DNA of 64,000 nucleotides from Burkholderiales bacterium PBB3 (GTDB lineage Bacteria; Pseudomonadota; Gammaproteobacteria; Burkholderiales; Burkholderiaceae_C). The stretch is taken from contig NKIK01000001.1 in the NCBI GenBank assembly GCA_002256115.1, forward strand, positions 238,826 to 302,825. Direction: 5' to 3'. Made by a program: the position numbers and the translations under genes. Below, piece after piece: positions 15,678-23,354 of this stretch (positions are counted from its first letter, which is position 1; every line of letters begins with the position of its first letter). The notes beneath the pieces were generated by a model that worked only from the letters and a program-made list of their open reading frames with translations, was not told the DNA's origin and searched no databases.

Positions 15678-16856
15678 GTGATCTCTCGGCCCATCGCCTG
15701 GCTGCATGCCAAGCTCTTCAGCAACGCGCTCAGCCTCTCGCGCGCCGAGCGTTGGAAATCCAGCCTGGGGGCGCTACTGTGCGTCGCCGGTTGTGGTTTG
15801 CTGCTGCGGGCCATGCCCTTGCATGCGCATTGGCTGCTAGCCCCCGTGGGTGCCAGCGTCGTCATTCTTTTTGTACAGTTTCATAGCCCCGTTGCCCAAC
15901 CCTGGCCTCTGTTGGGTAGCTATCTAGTGGCTACTGTGACTGGCTTGCTATGTGCCCAGTGGGTTCCGCAGCCTGCTATTGCGGCAGGTCTGGCGGTGGC
16001 CATCAGCATCTGGCTCATGGCACGTTTCAACTGCATCCACCCACCTGGCGGTGCTTTGGCTTTGCTCATCGTGCTCAATGCGCCCTACACGCCGGCCAGC
16101 GTAGTGCAGACGCTTGAGCTGGTGGCACTCAATGTCACAGCGTTGTTGATCGCGGCGCTTGTCATCAACAAGTGGGTGCTAGGCCGACGCTATCCGCACA
16201 GCACCACCCCAGCACTGGCTCCACACCGTACCCAGGACTTGCCGCCGATTCAGCGGATGGGCCTGGTCCATGCCGATCTGGCAAGTGCCGTGCAAACGCT
16301 CAACACCTTTGTCGACGTGCAAGAAGATGAATTGGTGGAGATTTACAACTTGGCGGTGGACCATGCTTTTGGCCGTCAGGTAGGTTTGACCTGCGCCGAG
16401 GTGATGTCGCGCGACGTGATTAGCGTCCACTTCCATACCGATCTCGGCATGGCCTGGCAACTATTGCGCCAGCACAATATCAAGTCGCTGCCCGTCATCG
16501 ACAGGTTCGACCGGTTGATCGGCATTGTCACGGTGGCCGATTTTCTTCGGCAGGTAGATGCAACAGCCCCCACCAGTTTCACTGATCGCTTGCAAATACT
16601 GCTCAAGCGTACGCCGGGTCTGAGCTCTAACAAACCCGAGGTGGTAGGCCAAATCATGACGGCGGATGTGTTCACCGCGCATCCTGAGACACCGCTCTCG
16701 GAACTGATCCGCCAGATAGCGCAGAAGTCCCTGCGCCACGTACCGGTGATCGATGCGAGGCGCAAAGTGGTGGGCATCGTCACGCAGTCAGACTTGTTGA
16801 TAGCCCTCTACAAGAGCATCGCTTTGCGCCAAGCCGCCGACAAACCCTCAGCCTAA
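15678..16856 (+). CDS. HPP-family membrane protein with two CBS domains
   Basis: This 392-residue protein has an N-terminal HPP domain: about five hydrophobic segments within residues 25-175, with the name-giving HPPGG in FNCIHPPGGALAL. Two CBS domains follow (about 235-295 starting AEVMSRDVISVHFHTD, and 325-385 starting GQIMTADVFTAHPE). Plant and cyanobacterial HPP proteins have been linked to nitrite transport; the CBS pair usually senses adenine nucleotides. Whether this one carries nitrite is not known. I use the GTG at 15678, the first start that keeps the N-terminal amphipathic part. Confidence 0.85.
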   Translation: MISRPIAWLHAKLFSNALSLSRAERWKSSLGALLCVAGCGLLLRAMPLHAHWLLAPVGASVVILFVQFHSPVAQPWPLLGSYLVATVTGLLCAQWVPQPAIAAGLAVAISIWLMARFNCIHPPGGALALLIVLNAPYTPASVVQTLELVALNVTALLIAALVINKWVLGRRYPHSTTPALAPHRTQDLPPIQRMGLVHADLASAVQTLNTFVDVQEDELVEIYNLAVDHAFGRQVGLTCAEVMSRDVISVHFHTDLGMAWQLLRQHNIKSLPVIDRFDRLIGIVTVADFLRQVDATAPTSFTDRLQILLKRTPGLSSNKPEVVGQIMTADVFTAHPETPLSELIRQIAQKSLRHVPVIDARRKVVGIVTQSDLLIALYKSIALRQAADKPSA

Positions 16857-16980
16857 ATTTGCGGAAATCGTTTATAATCATAGGCTTAGCTCACAGCACC
16901 CGAGATGGTTGGTGCAGGCCCGCAACGGCAAAACACAATTGACCGCCCCACATCCGGCTGGAGCGGCACACCGGACCTGC

Positions 16981-17256
16981 ATGAACGACCACTACGCAAC
17001 ATTGGGCCTTAGTCCTTCTGCCTCTTTGGCCGATATCAAGAAGGCGTTCCGGCAACTTGCGTCGATCCACCACCCGGATCGCAATACCGACGAAAACGCA
17101 CCCCAGCGCTTTCGTTTGGTCCAGGAAGCGTATGAAATTTTGTCCGACGACACCAAGCGGCAGGCTTACGACGACAACCGCCGCCGCAACCTGCTGGACA
17201 GCCCGATCGACACGGCCCGTGAGATTTGGCAGGGCTACATGAATCGCATACTTTGA
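16981..17256 (+). CDS. J-domain-only protein (DnaJ-like cochaperone)
   Basis: The 91-residue protein is a J-domain (residues 4-65: DHYATLGLSPSASLADIKKA, HPD at 31-33, F..VQEAYEILSD) followed by a short basic tail. J-domains stimulate ATP hydrolysis by an Hsp70; the absence of zinc and client domains means specificity must come from the tail or partners. I start at the ATG before NDHYATLGL; a TTG at 16909 would add 24 non-conserved residues. TATAAT at 16873-16878 may be the promoter of the four-gene run that starts here (gaps 36, 30 and 12 bp). Confidence 0.9.
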   Translation: MNDHYATLGLSPSASLADIKKAFRQLASIHHPDRNTDENAPQRFRLVQEAYEILSDDTKRQAYDDNRRRNLLDSPIDTAREIWQGYMNRIL

Positions 17257-17292
17257 ACCGCGCACTTTGAACCGCACTTTTGAAAAGCACGC

Positions 17293-17835
17293 ATGACTAT
17301 TTCTCCTTACTTCCGTAATCTGCGCACCGCCTACTTCGCGGAGCTCGACGACCTGATGAGCGACTCCGAAGGCCACCACGTGCTGGCCCAGCGCTTGTCG
17401 CAGCGTCGCAAGGAATTGAGTTTCCTCGTGCATATGCTGGAAGTGAGCCCGGAGATGGTCACGGTGGTCTTTCACAAGGCCTTCCGCTTCAAATCCAATG
17501 CCGCTATGGATCACTTGCTGACCCACGAAGCCGACGATCTGCCGGAGTGGGACACTTTGGCCGACACCATCGACGTGGCGCCCTGGGCGCTGGAGATGGT
17601 GGACGTCATTCGCCAGCAGCCTTTGGGTGACTGGTTTCTGGCAGTGGCTGCAGGACTGGAATACCTGTACAACAAGCCTGAGACCGCACAACGCTCCACA
17701 TCCACCGACGATGATGAGGACGACGAAGACCTGGTGACCGACGACTTCGAAGACGAAGAAGAAAAAGAAGCCCGCGCCCGCGAAGAAGCCGGACAGGACT
17801 GGATGGTCGAGCAAGGCTTCGACCGCAAAGATTAA
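17293..17835 (+). CDS. Uncharacterised protein with a very acidic tail (J-domain cluster)
   Basis: I do not recognise this 180-residue soluble protein. Residues 1-130 look mostly helical and include QRRKELSFLVHMLEVSPEMVTVVFHKAF, while residues about 133-165 are dominated by Asp and Glu (DDDEDDEDL, EDEEEKEA) and must be disordered. It lies 36 bp after the J-domain gene and 30 bp before the next unknown, so co-transcription is likely. A client or an adaptor of the Hsp70 partner are both possible. Confidence 0.7.
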   Translation: MTISPYFRNLRTAYFAELDDLMSDSEGHHVLAQRLSQRRKELSFLVHMLEVSPEMVTVVFHKAFRFKSNAAMDHLLTHEADDLPEWDTLADTIDVAPWALEMVDVIRQQPLGDWFLAVAAGLEYLYNKPETAQRSTSTDDDEDDEDLVTDDFEDEEEKEARAREEAGQDWMVEQGFDRKD

Positions 17836-17865
17836 TTGCCAAGACTCACCGCAAATAAGCACAAC

Positions 17866-18612
17866 ATGAATCAACTCGCCCTCATTGCCAAAACCCAAAG
17901 CCTGATTGCCGCCGGAGACATCGTGGGCGCAGAGTCTGCGCTGGTAGAGCTGGCCGATGCGGAGGGCGATGGCGCGCTGATGGTGGTGCTGGAGCAGTTG
18001 CCCGCCAAAGACATCCTGGCTGTAATCCGCGAGTACGACAACTCTAAAGAGTCGGTGATCAACCTGCTGATCACGCCGTCCATGTTTGCGCACGCGGTGG
18101 TTATCGAGAAGCAATACAAAGACCTGACGCGCACGCATTTGCGCGGCATGGTCAACTCCGTCATCTTCCGCGAGGACGCGGACCCGGTTGAATTCTTGAC
18201 CGCCATTGGCGATCTGGAAGGTGGCAGCGAGGCGCTGGCGGATTACTTCTCGGAGAAGTGGAGCCGTATCGAAGCCTTTGCTCGTACCGGCACCTTTGAC
18301 TCGGTCGAAGACGACGGTGAAATGCTGTCCGAGCAGGCTCTGTTGTCATCTGCTTACGCCCAGCCCAAGGTAGAACTCGATGAAGTAATGGATCAAGACT
18401 GGATGCAGCTAGCCTGGATTCTGCGTTACCAGTTGCCCGACCTCTTTCTGGAAACCGTGATGGTGCTGCGTGCCAAAGCCCGCGCCCATGACCTGGGACT
18501 GGAAGAAGAGGAAGAGCCGGAAGAGGACGACGGCAAGTTTGAAACTGGCGATACCGACCGTGGCAAGGCCACGCCAGCTGCGCGGGATGACGACGAAGAG
18601 TCAGCGATCTAG
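17866..18612 (+). CDS. Uncharacterised protein with helical repeats and an acidic tail (J-domain cluster)
   Basis: The 248-residue soluble protein has no family that I recognise. It begins MNQLALIAKTQSLIAAGD and looks helical, with possible repeated two-helix units (AGDIVGAESALVELAD; LPAKDILAVIREYDN). The C-terminal 40 residues are strongly acidic (EEEEEPEEDDG), like the tail of the upstream protein. The ATG at 17866 is preferred over an in-frame TTG adjoining the previous stop. The next gene starts 12 bp downstream. Confidence 0.7.
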   Translation: MNQLALIAKTQSLIAAGDIVGAESALVELADAEGDGALMVVLEQLPAKDILAVIREYDNSKESVINLLITPSMFAHAVVIEKQYKDLTRTHLRGMVNSVIFREDADPVEFLTAIGDLEGGSEALADYFSEKWSRIEAFARTGTFDSVEDDGEMLSEQALLSSAYAQPKVELDEVMDQDWMQLAWILRYQLPDLFLETVMVLRAKARAHDLGLEEEEEPEEDDGKFETGDTDRGKATPAARDDDEESAI

Positions 18613-18624
18613 GGTCACGTCGCC

Positions 18625-19827
18625 ATGTCCATTGCGCTGCACGATGGTCGGCCTTTCTTCGAGAAAGCCCTGGCCTACGGTATTGCCCACGGGCTGTTAG
18701 GCCCCGATAAGCTGGAAGCCATTAACGCCGACGCCCCCAAAGGCATGGTGCAAATTGCCCGCTACTTTGGCACCGAGTTTTTGCGCCCCGAGCTGGAGCG
18801 CGCCCGCGAGCGCATGGTCAACCTGGTGAGCCTGTACCTGGAGTCAAGTTGCAATGGCGATTTGCAGCAGGCCGCAGAGTCTTTGCGAGACCACTCCTTC
18901 CTGTCGCGCTCCAAGGGCGGCTCGGACATGCTCAAAGCGCTAATTGCAATGCCGCAAAACAGCCACTTTGGCATGAATGAGCGCAGCGGTTTTACGGATG
19001 ACCAGATCCCTGTCTTGGCCAAGTGGGCCCTGCGCACTTTGCCGGAATACCAGGCCGAATTGGCGCTGCGCAGCCAAGTGGCCACTGTGGTCGACGCCGC
19101 CATTTGGTTGGCCAATGAAATGGGCGTTGACGCGGATGCCTTGGAAGAGGCTGGCAAAGACGCCGAGGCAGTGATCCGCACCGCTTTATTGGTCCACGCC
19201 GCCAAACGTACCGAGCTGCCCGACTGGCCTGAATTTGAAAAAGTGATTACAGCGCTGCGCAAAAAGCATGGCGCTGGCGGCAAGCCCATCAGCGTGGTAG
19301 TTCCCAAAGATTTGCCAACCGAATACCGCGAAATTGTGGGTGTGATGCGCAATAGCGTAGAGCAGGACCTAGCCAAAATTCTGGATGCCACGCTACCTGT
19401 GCGCAAATTGTTTGACCAGACGCCCGCCTTCATGGGCCGCTACTTTTGGCTGGAAGATGCACTGGCCGAGGTCGAACATTTTGAGCGCACGGTGTCTGCC
19501 ACCTGGGCCAAGGTTACCGGCGGTCACTCGGACGACAGCACGCTGTTGACCTTGTTTTTGACAGTGGCTGCGGGTAGCACACCCAAGACGCTATTGACTG
19601 AAAAATCAGCCACTACGCTGGTGCGCAAGATTCGCAAATCCGGTCTGAAGACGGAAGCTGTCAAAACCTATATCGCCGAGCACGCCCCTCTGCCCTACCA
19701 AGACGACTACACCCAGTTGTGGGACAACTTTCTGGAAGACGCTCTGAGCACACTGCAAAGCGATATGGACTATGCGCTCAATGACGCGTTGGCTTTGCTG
19801 CGACGCGAGTGCAATATCTCGGTATGA
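18625..19827 (+). CDS. Uncharacterised 400-residue helical protein (J-domain cluster)
   Basis: I do not recognise the family. The protein is soluble, predominantly helical, and begins MSIALHDGRPFFEKALAYGI. It contains no visible catalytic motif, signal peptide or membrane segment. It is the last gene of the J-domain cluster: a strong hairpin with a pyrimidine tail follows 55 bp after its stop. Composition is like the flanking core genes, so recent transfer is not suggested. Its size and helical nature would suit a scaffold or a repeat-fold binding protein (speculative). Confidence 0.7.
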   Translation: MSIALHDGRPFFEKALAYGIAHGLLGPDKLEAINADAPKGMVQIARYFGTEFLRPELERARERMVNLVSLYLESSCNGDLQQAAESLRDHSFLSRSKGGSDMLKALIAMPQNSHFGMNERSGFTDDQIPVLAKWALRTLPEYQAELALRSQVATVVDAAIWLANEMGVDADALEEAGKDAEAVIRTALLVHAAKRTELPDWPEFEKVITALRKKHGAGGKPISVVVPKDLPTEYREIVGVMRNSVEQDLAKILDATLPVRKLFDQTPAFMGRYFWLEDALAEVEHFERTVSATWAKVTGGHSDDSTLLTLFLTVAAGSTPKTLLTEKSATTLVRKIRKSGLKTEAVKTYIAEHAPLPYQDDYTQLWDNFLEDALSTLQSDMDYALNDALALLRRECNISV

Positions 19828-19882
19828 GCTCCTCTCAGGCGCTACGAGTCTGAGCGTCAAAGCGTTCTGCTCCGTGTCCCCC

Positions 19883-19905
19883 GCCCGCTTTGCGGGCTCC
19901 TCCTT
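19883..19905 (+). terminator. Likely terminator of the J-domain cluster
   Basis: GCCCGC, a 3-base loop and GCGGGC form a perfect stem followed by CTCCTCCTTTT. The U-tract is interrupted by Cs. The hairpin is enclosed by a second inverted repeat (GTTCTGC/GCAGAAC). It separates two convergent genes. Confidence 0.5.
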
Positions 19906-19958
19906 TTACCTACGCAGAACACTCTGCCGCCCAGACTCTCCGGGCATCGCTAATGCTC

Positions 19959-20570
19959 TCAGAGCTTCTGGTTCAAGGCTTTTTCAATAGCCGAAGTAAT
20001 CACCACGTTTTCCGGCTCCACATTACTCACAAAGCTGGCCACCGGCTTGCCACTGCGGTCAATCAGGAATTTGTGAAAATTCCACTTCGGCTCTGCCTTG
20101 GTGGCCTGCATCAACTCTGCGTACAAAGGGTTACGTTGTGAGCCTGACACGACGGTTTTGGCAAACATCGGAAACTTCACGCCGTAGGTGTTGAAGCAAA
20201 AATCCGCAATCTCTTTAGCTGATCCTGGCTCTTGCTTACCAAAGTCATTGGAGGGAAAACCCAGCACCACCAGACCACGGCTCTGGTACTTGGCGTACAA
20301 GGCTTCCAGGCCTTCGTACTGGCGGGTAAAGCCGCAGTAGCTGGCCGTGTTGACCACTAGCACCACCTTACCTGCGTACTGGCACAGGTTCTGCGGAGTG
20401 TCATCTTGCAAGCGTGCAAACTCGTGTTTCAGCAAAGCGGGGCACGCCGCAGGGGCCGCTGCTGCGGGCACTGTCGTTGCCTGAGCCCAACTGACGCCAG
20501 CCATGCCAGCGGTGAGAAAAATGGCTGCAATAGCCGGGCGAATGAGATGTAAATTTTTCATGAGAGCCAT
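19959..20570 (-). CDS. Exported glutathione peroxidase family protein
   Basis: The 203-residue product has a cleavable signal peptide (LHLIRPAIAAIFLTAG ... SWAQA) and the GPx core: NTASYCGFTRQYEGLE with the peroxidatic Cys in place of selenocysteine, FPSNDFGKQEPG with the conserved Gln, and KWNFHKFLID with Trp-Asn. It should reduce hydroperoxides in the periplasm, probably with a thioredoxin-like donor. Two in-frame ATGs, three codons apart, are possible starts; I use the first. It lies 60 bp after arsS on the same strand. Confidence 0.88.
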   Translation of the reverse strand: MALMKNLHLIRPAIAAIFLTAGMAGVSWAQATTVPAAAAPAACPALLKHEFARLQDDTPQNLCQYAGKVVLVVNTASYCGFTRQYEGLEALYAKYQSRGLVVLGFPSNDFGKQEPGSAKEIADFCFNTYGVKFPMFAKTVVSGSQRNPLYAELMQATKAEPKWNFHKFLIDRSGKPVASFVSNVEPENVVITSAIEKALNQKL

Positions 20571-20630
20571 TATGGTGGGCACCCTATGCCCGAGCATTCA
20601 CCGGGGGTTAAGGGTGAGGCCGTACGTGGA

Positions 20631-21596
20631 TCAATGTGAATCCAGGGCTCCACCGCAACTACTGCCCTGCCCCGCCGTACAGCCAAAGCAATGCCCCGCC
20701 ACGCGAATCGGCTTGGCATCCAAGCCTCCCGTCAGCAAATCGCGCAGATGTTTGCGCACGCCCGAGGTTCCCAGCGACAGTCCCAATTGTTGGTTGAAAT
20801 CACAATCCGACAACCAACCCTGCCAGTCCACACTCACGGTGCTGCGGCACATCACGCCGTCCAGATTTTTCTCTTGAAAGCTGCTTTGCAGCAGCTCCAT
20901 GTAGGTCTCAAACGTGCCCTTGGACACCAGCGTGGAGCCAAAGCGCTGGATTGGCATATTCGTCAGCGCCAGCAATTGGTTGAACACCACGCCGAAGTGT
21001 TTAAACAGCTCGCGCTTGTAGTCCGCCTCCAGGCCCTTTTGCTCCGGGGGCAAGGATGGCCCTTGCGGGTTGTAGACCAGATTGAGAACCAAACCGCTGC
21101 CGGGCACGCCATAGCCCAGGGCATTGAGTTTTTGCAAACCGGCGATGCTCTTGTCAAACACGCCATCACCGCGTTGCTTGTCCACATTGGCAGCCGAATA
21201 ACAGGGCATGGATGCAACCACCTCCACCCGCTGCTCGGCCAGAAACTCGGCCAGATCGGCTTGGCCTGGCTCGAACAGAATGGTGAGATTGCAGCGGTCT
21301 ATCACCCGAACATTCATGGCCCGCGCGGCACGCACGATGGCGCGAAACTCTTCGTGCAACTCAGGAGCACCGCCCGTCAAGTCCAGCGTACCAATGCTGC
21401 GCGCGGCCAGCACCTGCGGAATCAAGGCCAGCGTGTCTACGTCCATCATCTCGGTGCGGTTGGGACCGGCATTGACGTGGCAGTGCAAACACGTCTGGTT
21501 GCACTTGTAGCCCAGGTTCACTTGCAGGGTTTCCAAATGCGCCCGGTGGATGGCAGGGAAGCGGGTTTTTTCTAACAGCGGTAGCGTGTCGTGCAT
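20631..21596 (-). CDS. arsS: ArsS, radical SAM enzyme of arsenosugar synthesis
   Basis: The 321-residue protein has a radical SAM motif CNQTCLHC (CxxxCxxC), a LTGGAPELH motif, and the family-specific C-terminus GHCFGCTAGQGSSCGGAL with extra cysteines for an auxiliary cluster. ArsS acts on dimethylated arsenic and SAM to form the 5'-deoxyadenosyl-arsenic precursor of arsenosugars. The methyltransferase arsM is not in the window. Directly upstream, 9 bp away, is a nucleoside phosphorylase of the MTA class, which could act on adenosyl by-products (inference). Confidence 0.88.
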   Translation of the reverse strand: MHDTLPLLEKTRFPAIHRAHLETLQVNLGYKCNQTCLHCHVNAGPNRTEMMDVDTLALIPQVLAARSIGTLDLTGGAPELHEEFRAIVRAARAMNVRVIDRCNLTILFEPGQADLAEFLAEQRVEVVASMPCYSAANVDKQRGDGVFDKSIAGLQKLNALGYGVPGSGLVLNLVYNPQGPSLPPEQKGLEADYKRELFKHFGVVFNQLLALTNMPIQRFGSTLVSKGTFETYMELLQSSFQEKNLDGVMCRSTVSVDWQGWLSDCDFNQQLGLSLGTSGVRKHLRDLLTGGLDAKPIRVAGHCFGCTAGQGSSCGGALDSH

Positions 21597-21605
21597 GGTG
21601 AATTT

Positions 21606-22496
21606 CTATTGAACAGGTAACAAGGCCGCGAGGCGTGCGCGCACCTCAGGTGACATGGCATCAGGCTGGGTGACCAAGGCGTTTTGCAAGGCCGTGTGCG
21701 CCTCGCTGACAGGCCGCTCGGTGCCCAGCATGCGAATGGCTTCCACCACAATTTGCTGCGCCCGGCCGGCATTCTTGAGCAAGTTAGCTAGTGCCATATT
21801 GGCGTTCACATGGGCCTCGCGCGGGTGCCAGCAGTCAAAATCGGTCACCATGGCCAGCGTGGTGTAAGCCATTTGGGCTTCGCGCGCCAGCTTGGCCTCC
21901 GGCATATTGGTCATGCCTATCACCCCCGCGCCCATACTGCGGTACCAATGCGATTCGGCCAGACTGGAAAACTGCGGCCCTTCAATGCAGACATAGGTGC
22001 CGCCCGTGTGCAATTGCACGCCCTCGGTCTCAGCGCTTGGGTCACGGGCCAAAACCGTGCGCACCGCTTGGGCTACTGCAGCCGCTGCCGCCGGACACAC
22101 CGGTTGGGCCATGGAGACATGGGCCACGGCACCCTGACCAAAGAAAGTGCTATCGCGCCGCTTGGTCAGGTCAATGAACTGATCCGGCAAAACCATATGT
22201 AAAGGCTTGAAATCTTCCCGCAAAGACCCCACGGCCGACACCGACAGCACGTACTGAACGCCCAATTGCTTCATGGCATACAAATTAGCGCGGTAAGGTA
22301 CTTCAGAGGGTAGCAGGCGGTGGCCACGGCCATGGCGGGCCAAAAACACCACGGGCACACTGTGCACCTGCCCTGTCACCAACACATCCGAGGGTGTGCC
22401 AAACGGTGTCTGAAGTGCGTGCTCCTGTGGGTTTTCAAGCGCGTCCATTTGGTACAGGCCGCTGCCGCCCAAAATGCCGACGAGGGCTGAGGTCAT
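21606..22496 (-). CDS. MTA/methylthioinosine-type purine nucleoside phosphorylase
   Basis: The 296-residue protein belongs to the MTAP/PNP class 2 family: GILGGSGLYQMDAL, phosphate-binding ARHGRGHRLLPSEVPYRAN, GGTYVCIEGPQFSS and MTNMPEAKLAREAQM followed by DFDCWH. It cleaves 5'-methylthioadenosine or -inosine with phosphate. The family also accepts 5'-deoxyadenosine in some organisms, which is of interest because the gene is followed by arsS, a radical SAM enzyme. AAAGGATGG before the ATG is a good ribosome site. It is divergent from the cNMP-binding gene across 159 bp. Confidence 0.87.
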   Translation of the reverse strand: MTSALVGILGGSGLYQMDALENPQEHALQTPFGTPSDVLVTGQVHSVPVVFLARHGRGHRLLPSEVPYRANLYAMKQLGVQYVLSVSAVGSLREDFKPLHMVLPDQFIDLTKRRDSTFFGQGAVAHVSMAQPVCPAAAAAVAQAVRTVLARDPSAETEGVQLHTGGTYVCIEGPQFSSLAESHWYRSMGAGVIGMTNMPEAKLAREAQMAYTTLAMVTDFDCWHPREAHVNANMALANLLKNAGRAQQIVVEAIRMLGTERPVSEAHTALQNALVTQPDAMSPEVRARLAALLPVQ

Positions 22497-22655
22497 ACGT
22501 TCACCATCCTTTTGATTTCATCTTTGGTCCGGGCTAGAACCGAATTCTTACAGATACCGCCGGAAGCTTGACGGTTGCCATGCGCATGACCATACTTTGT
22601 GCACAGCCCATCGGCCCCTAAATATGCCGCATTCTGCGGCTTGAGAAAGCCAGCC

Positions 22656-23144
22656 ATGACCTCTGCAACCAGCCCTCTGCCCAAACCAGACCTGAGCGCC
22701 TTGTCGGCCGCAATCGCACGCAATACAGATGGTGCCTTGGGGCGTTTTCTGGAGAGCTACCGGTGGACGGTGCTGGCCGAATACGTGCACCCCATATCTA
22801 TCCGCCGTGGCCAGGTTTTGATTGCCCAAGGCGATAGCGACCGCAAGCTCTATTTTTTAGAATCGGGTGACTTGCAAGTCGATGTCAAATCGGATGCAGG
22901 TCTGGTGCGGGTGGCTCTGCTGGGGCCCGGCAGTGTGGTCGGCGAAGGCAGCTTCTTTTCCCACCTGGCACGCAGCGCCACCGTGGTGGCCTACAGCGAT
23001 GCCAAGGTCTGGGAGCTAGGTCCACAAGATTTTGACCGATTGGCCCATGAGCACCCTGGCGTAGCGTTGGCCTTGTCCACCGCGCTAGGGGCCGTGCTAG
23101 CCACGCGCCTACTGGATTTGAGCAGACGTGTAGCCATCATCTGA
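22656..23144 (+). CDS. Single-domain cyclic-nucleotide-binding protein
   Basis: The 162-residue protein is a Crp-type cNMP-binding domain (about 45-150): RRGQVLIAQGDSDRKLYFLESGDLQVDV and the phosphate-cassette region GPGSVVGEGSFFSHLARSATVVA. There is no helix-turn-helix, so it is not itself a DNA-binding regulator; a regulatory partner or small sensor role is possible. I start at ATG 22656 (MTSATSPLPKPD, with GAGAAAG upstream) rather than at the GTG 19 codons before. Confidence 0.85.
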   Translation: MTSATSPLPKPDLSALSAAIARNTDGALGRFLESYRWTVLAEYVHPISIRRGQVLIAQGDSDRKLYFLESGDLQVDVKSDAGLVRVALLGPGSVVGEGSFFSHLARSATVVAYSDAKVWELGPQDFDRLAHEHPGVALALSTALGAVLATRLLDLSRRVAII

Positions 23145-23153
23145 CGCCCCCTT

Positions 23154-23354
23154 CTATTGGGCTTTTAACAACTGCCAAGTGAAGTAGGCCCCAAACCCGG
23201 CATTGCCCAAGGCAAACAGGGCCAGCACCACGCTGGCCAAGGGGCTCAGCGTGTAGTTTTGCATGAGCCAGACCAAGACCATCGACAGCGCATTCAAAAC
23301 CAGCATCAGCCAAAACGCAGGCTTACGCGGCTGAATCAGTCGACCGAGTTTCAC
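23154..23354 (-). CDS. Small two-helix membrane protein coupled to purL
   Basis: This 66-residue protein consists of a short basic head ([11 protein letters not shown]) and two hydrophobic segments (about 13-33 and 39-62). Its GTG start overlaps the purL stop (GTGA), the same overlap found at lptF-lptG, so I choose it over an upstream ATG inside purL. Small membrane proteins of this kind after purL are of unknown function. It is convergent with the cNMP-binding gene, 9 bp away. Confidence 0.65.
   Translation of the reverse strand: MKLGRLIQPRKPAFWLMLVLNALSMVLVWLMQNYTLSPLASVVLALFALGNAGFGAYFTWQLLKAQ

Noticed and set aside
22599..22655. N-terminal extension of the cNMP-binding protein from a GTG
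   Set aside because: The added residues are not like the domain, and the ATG at 22656 has a good ribosome site.
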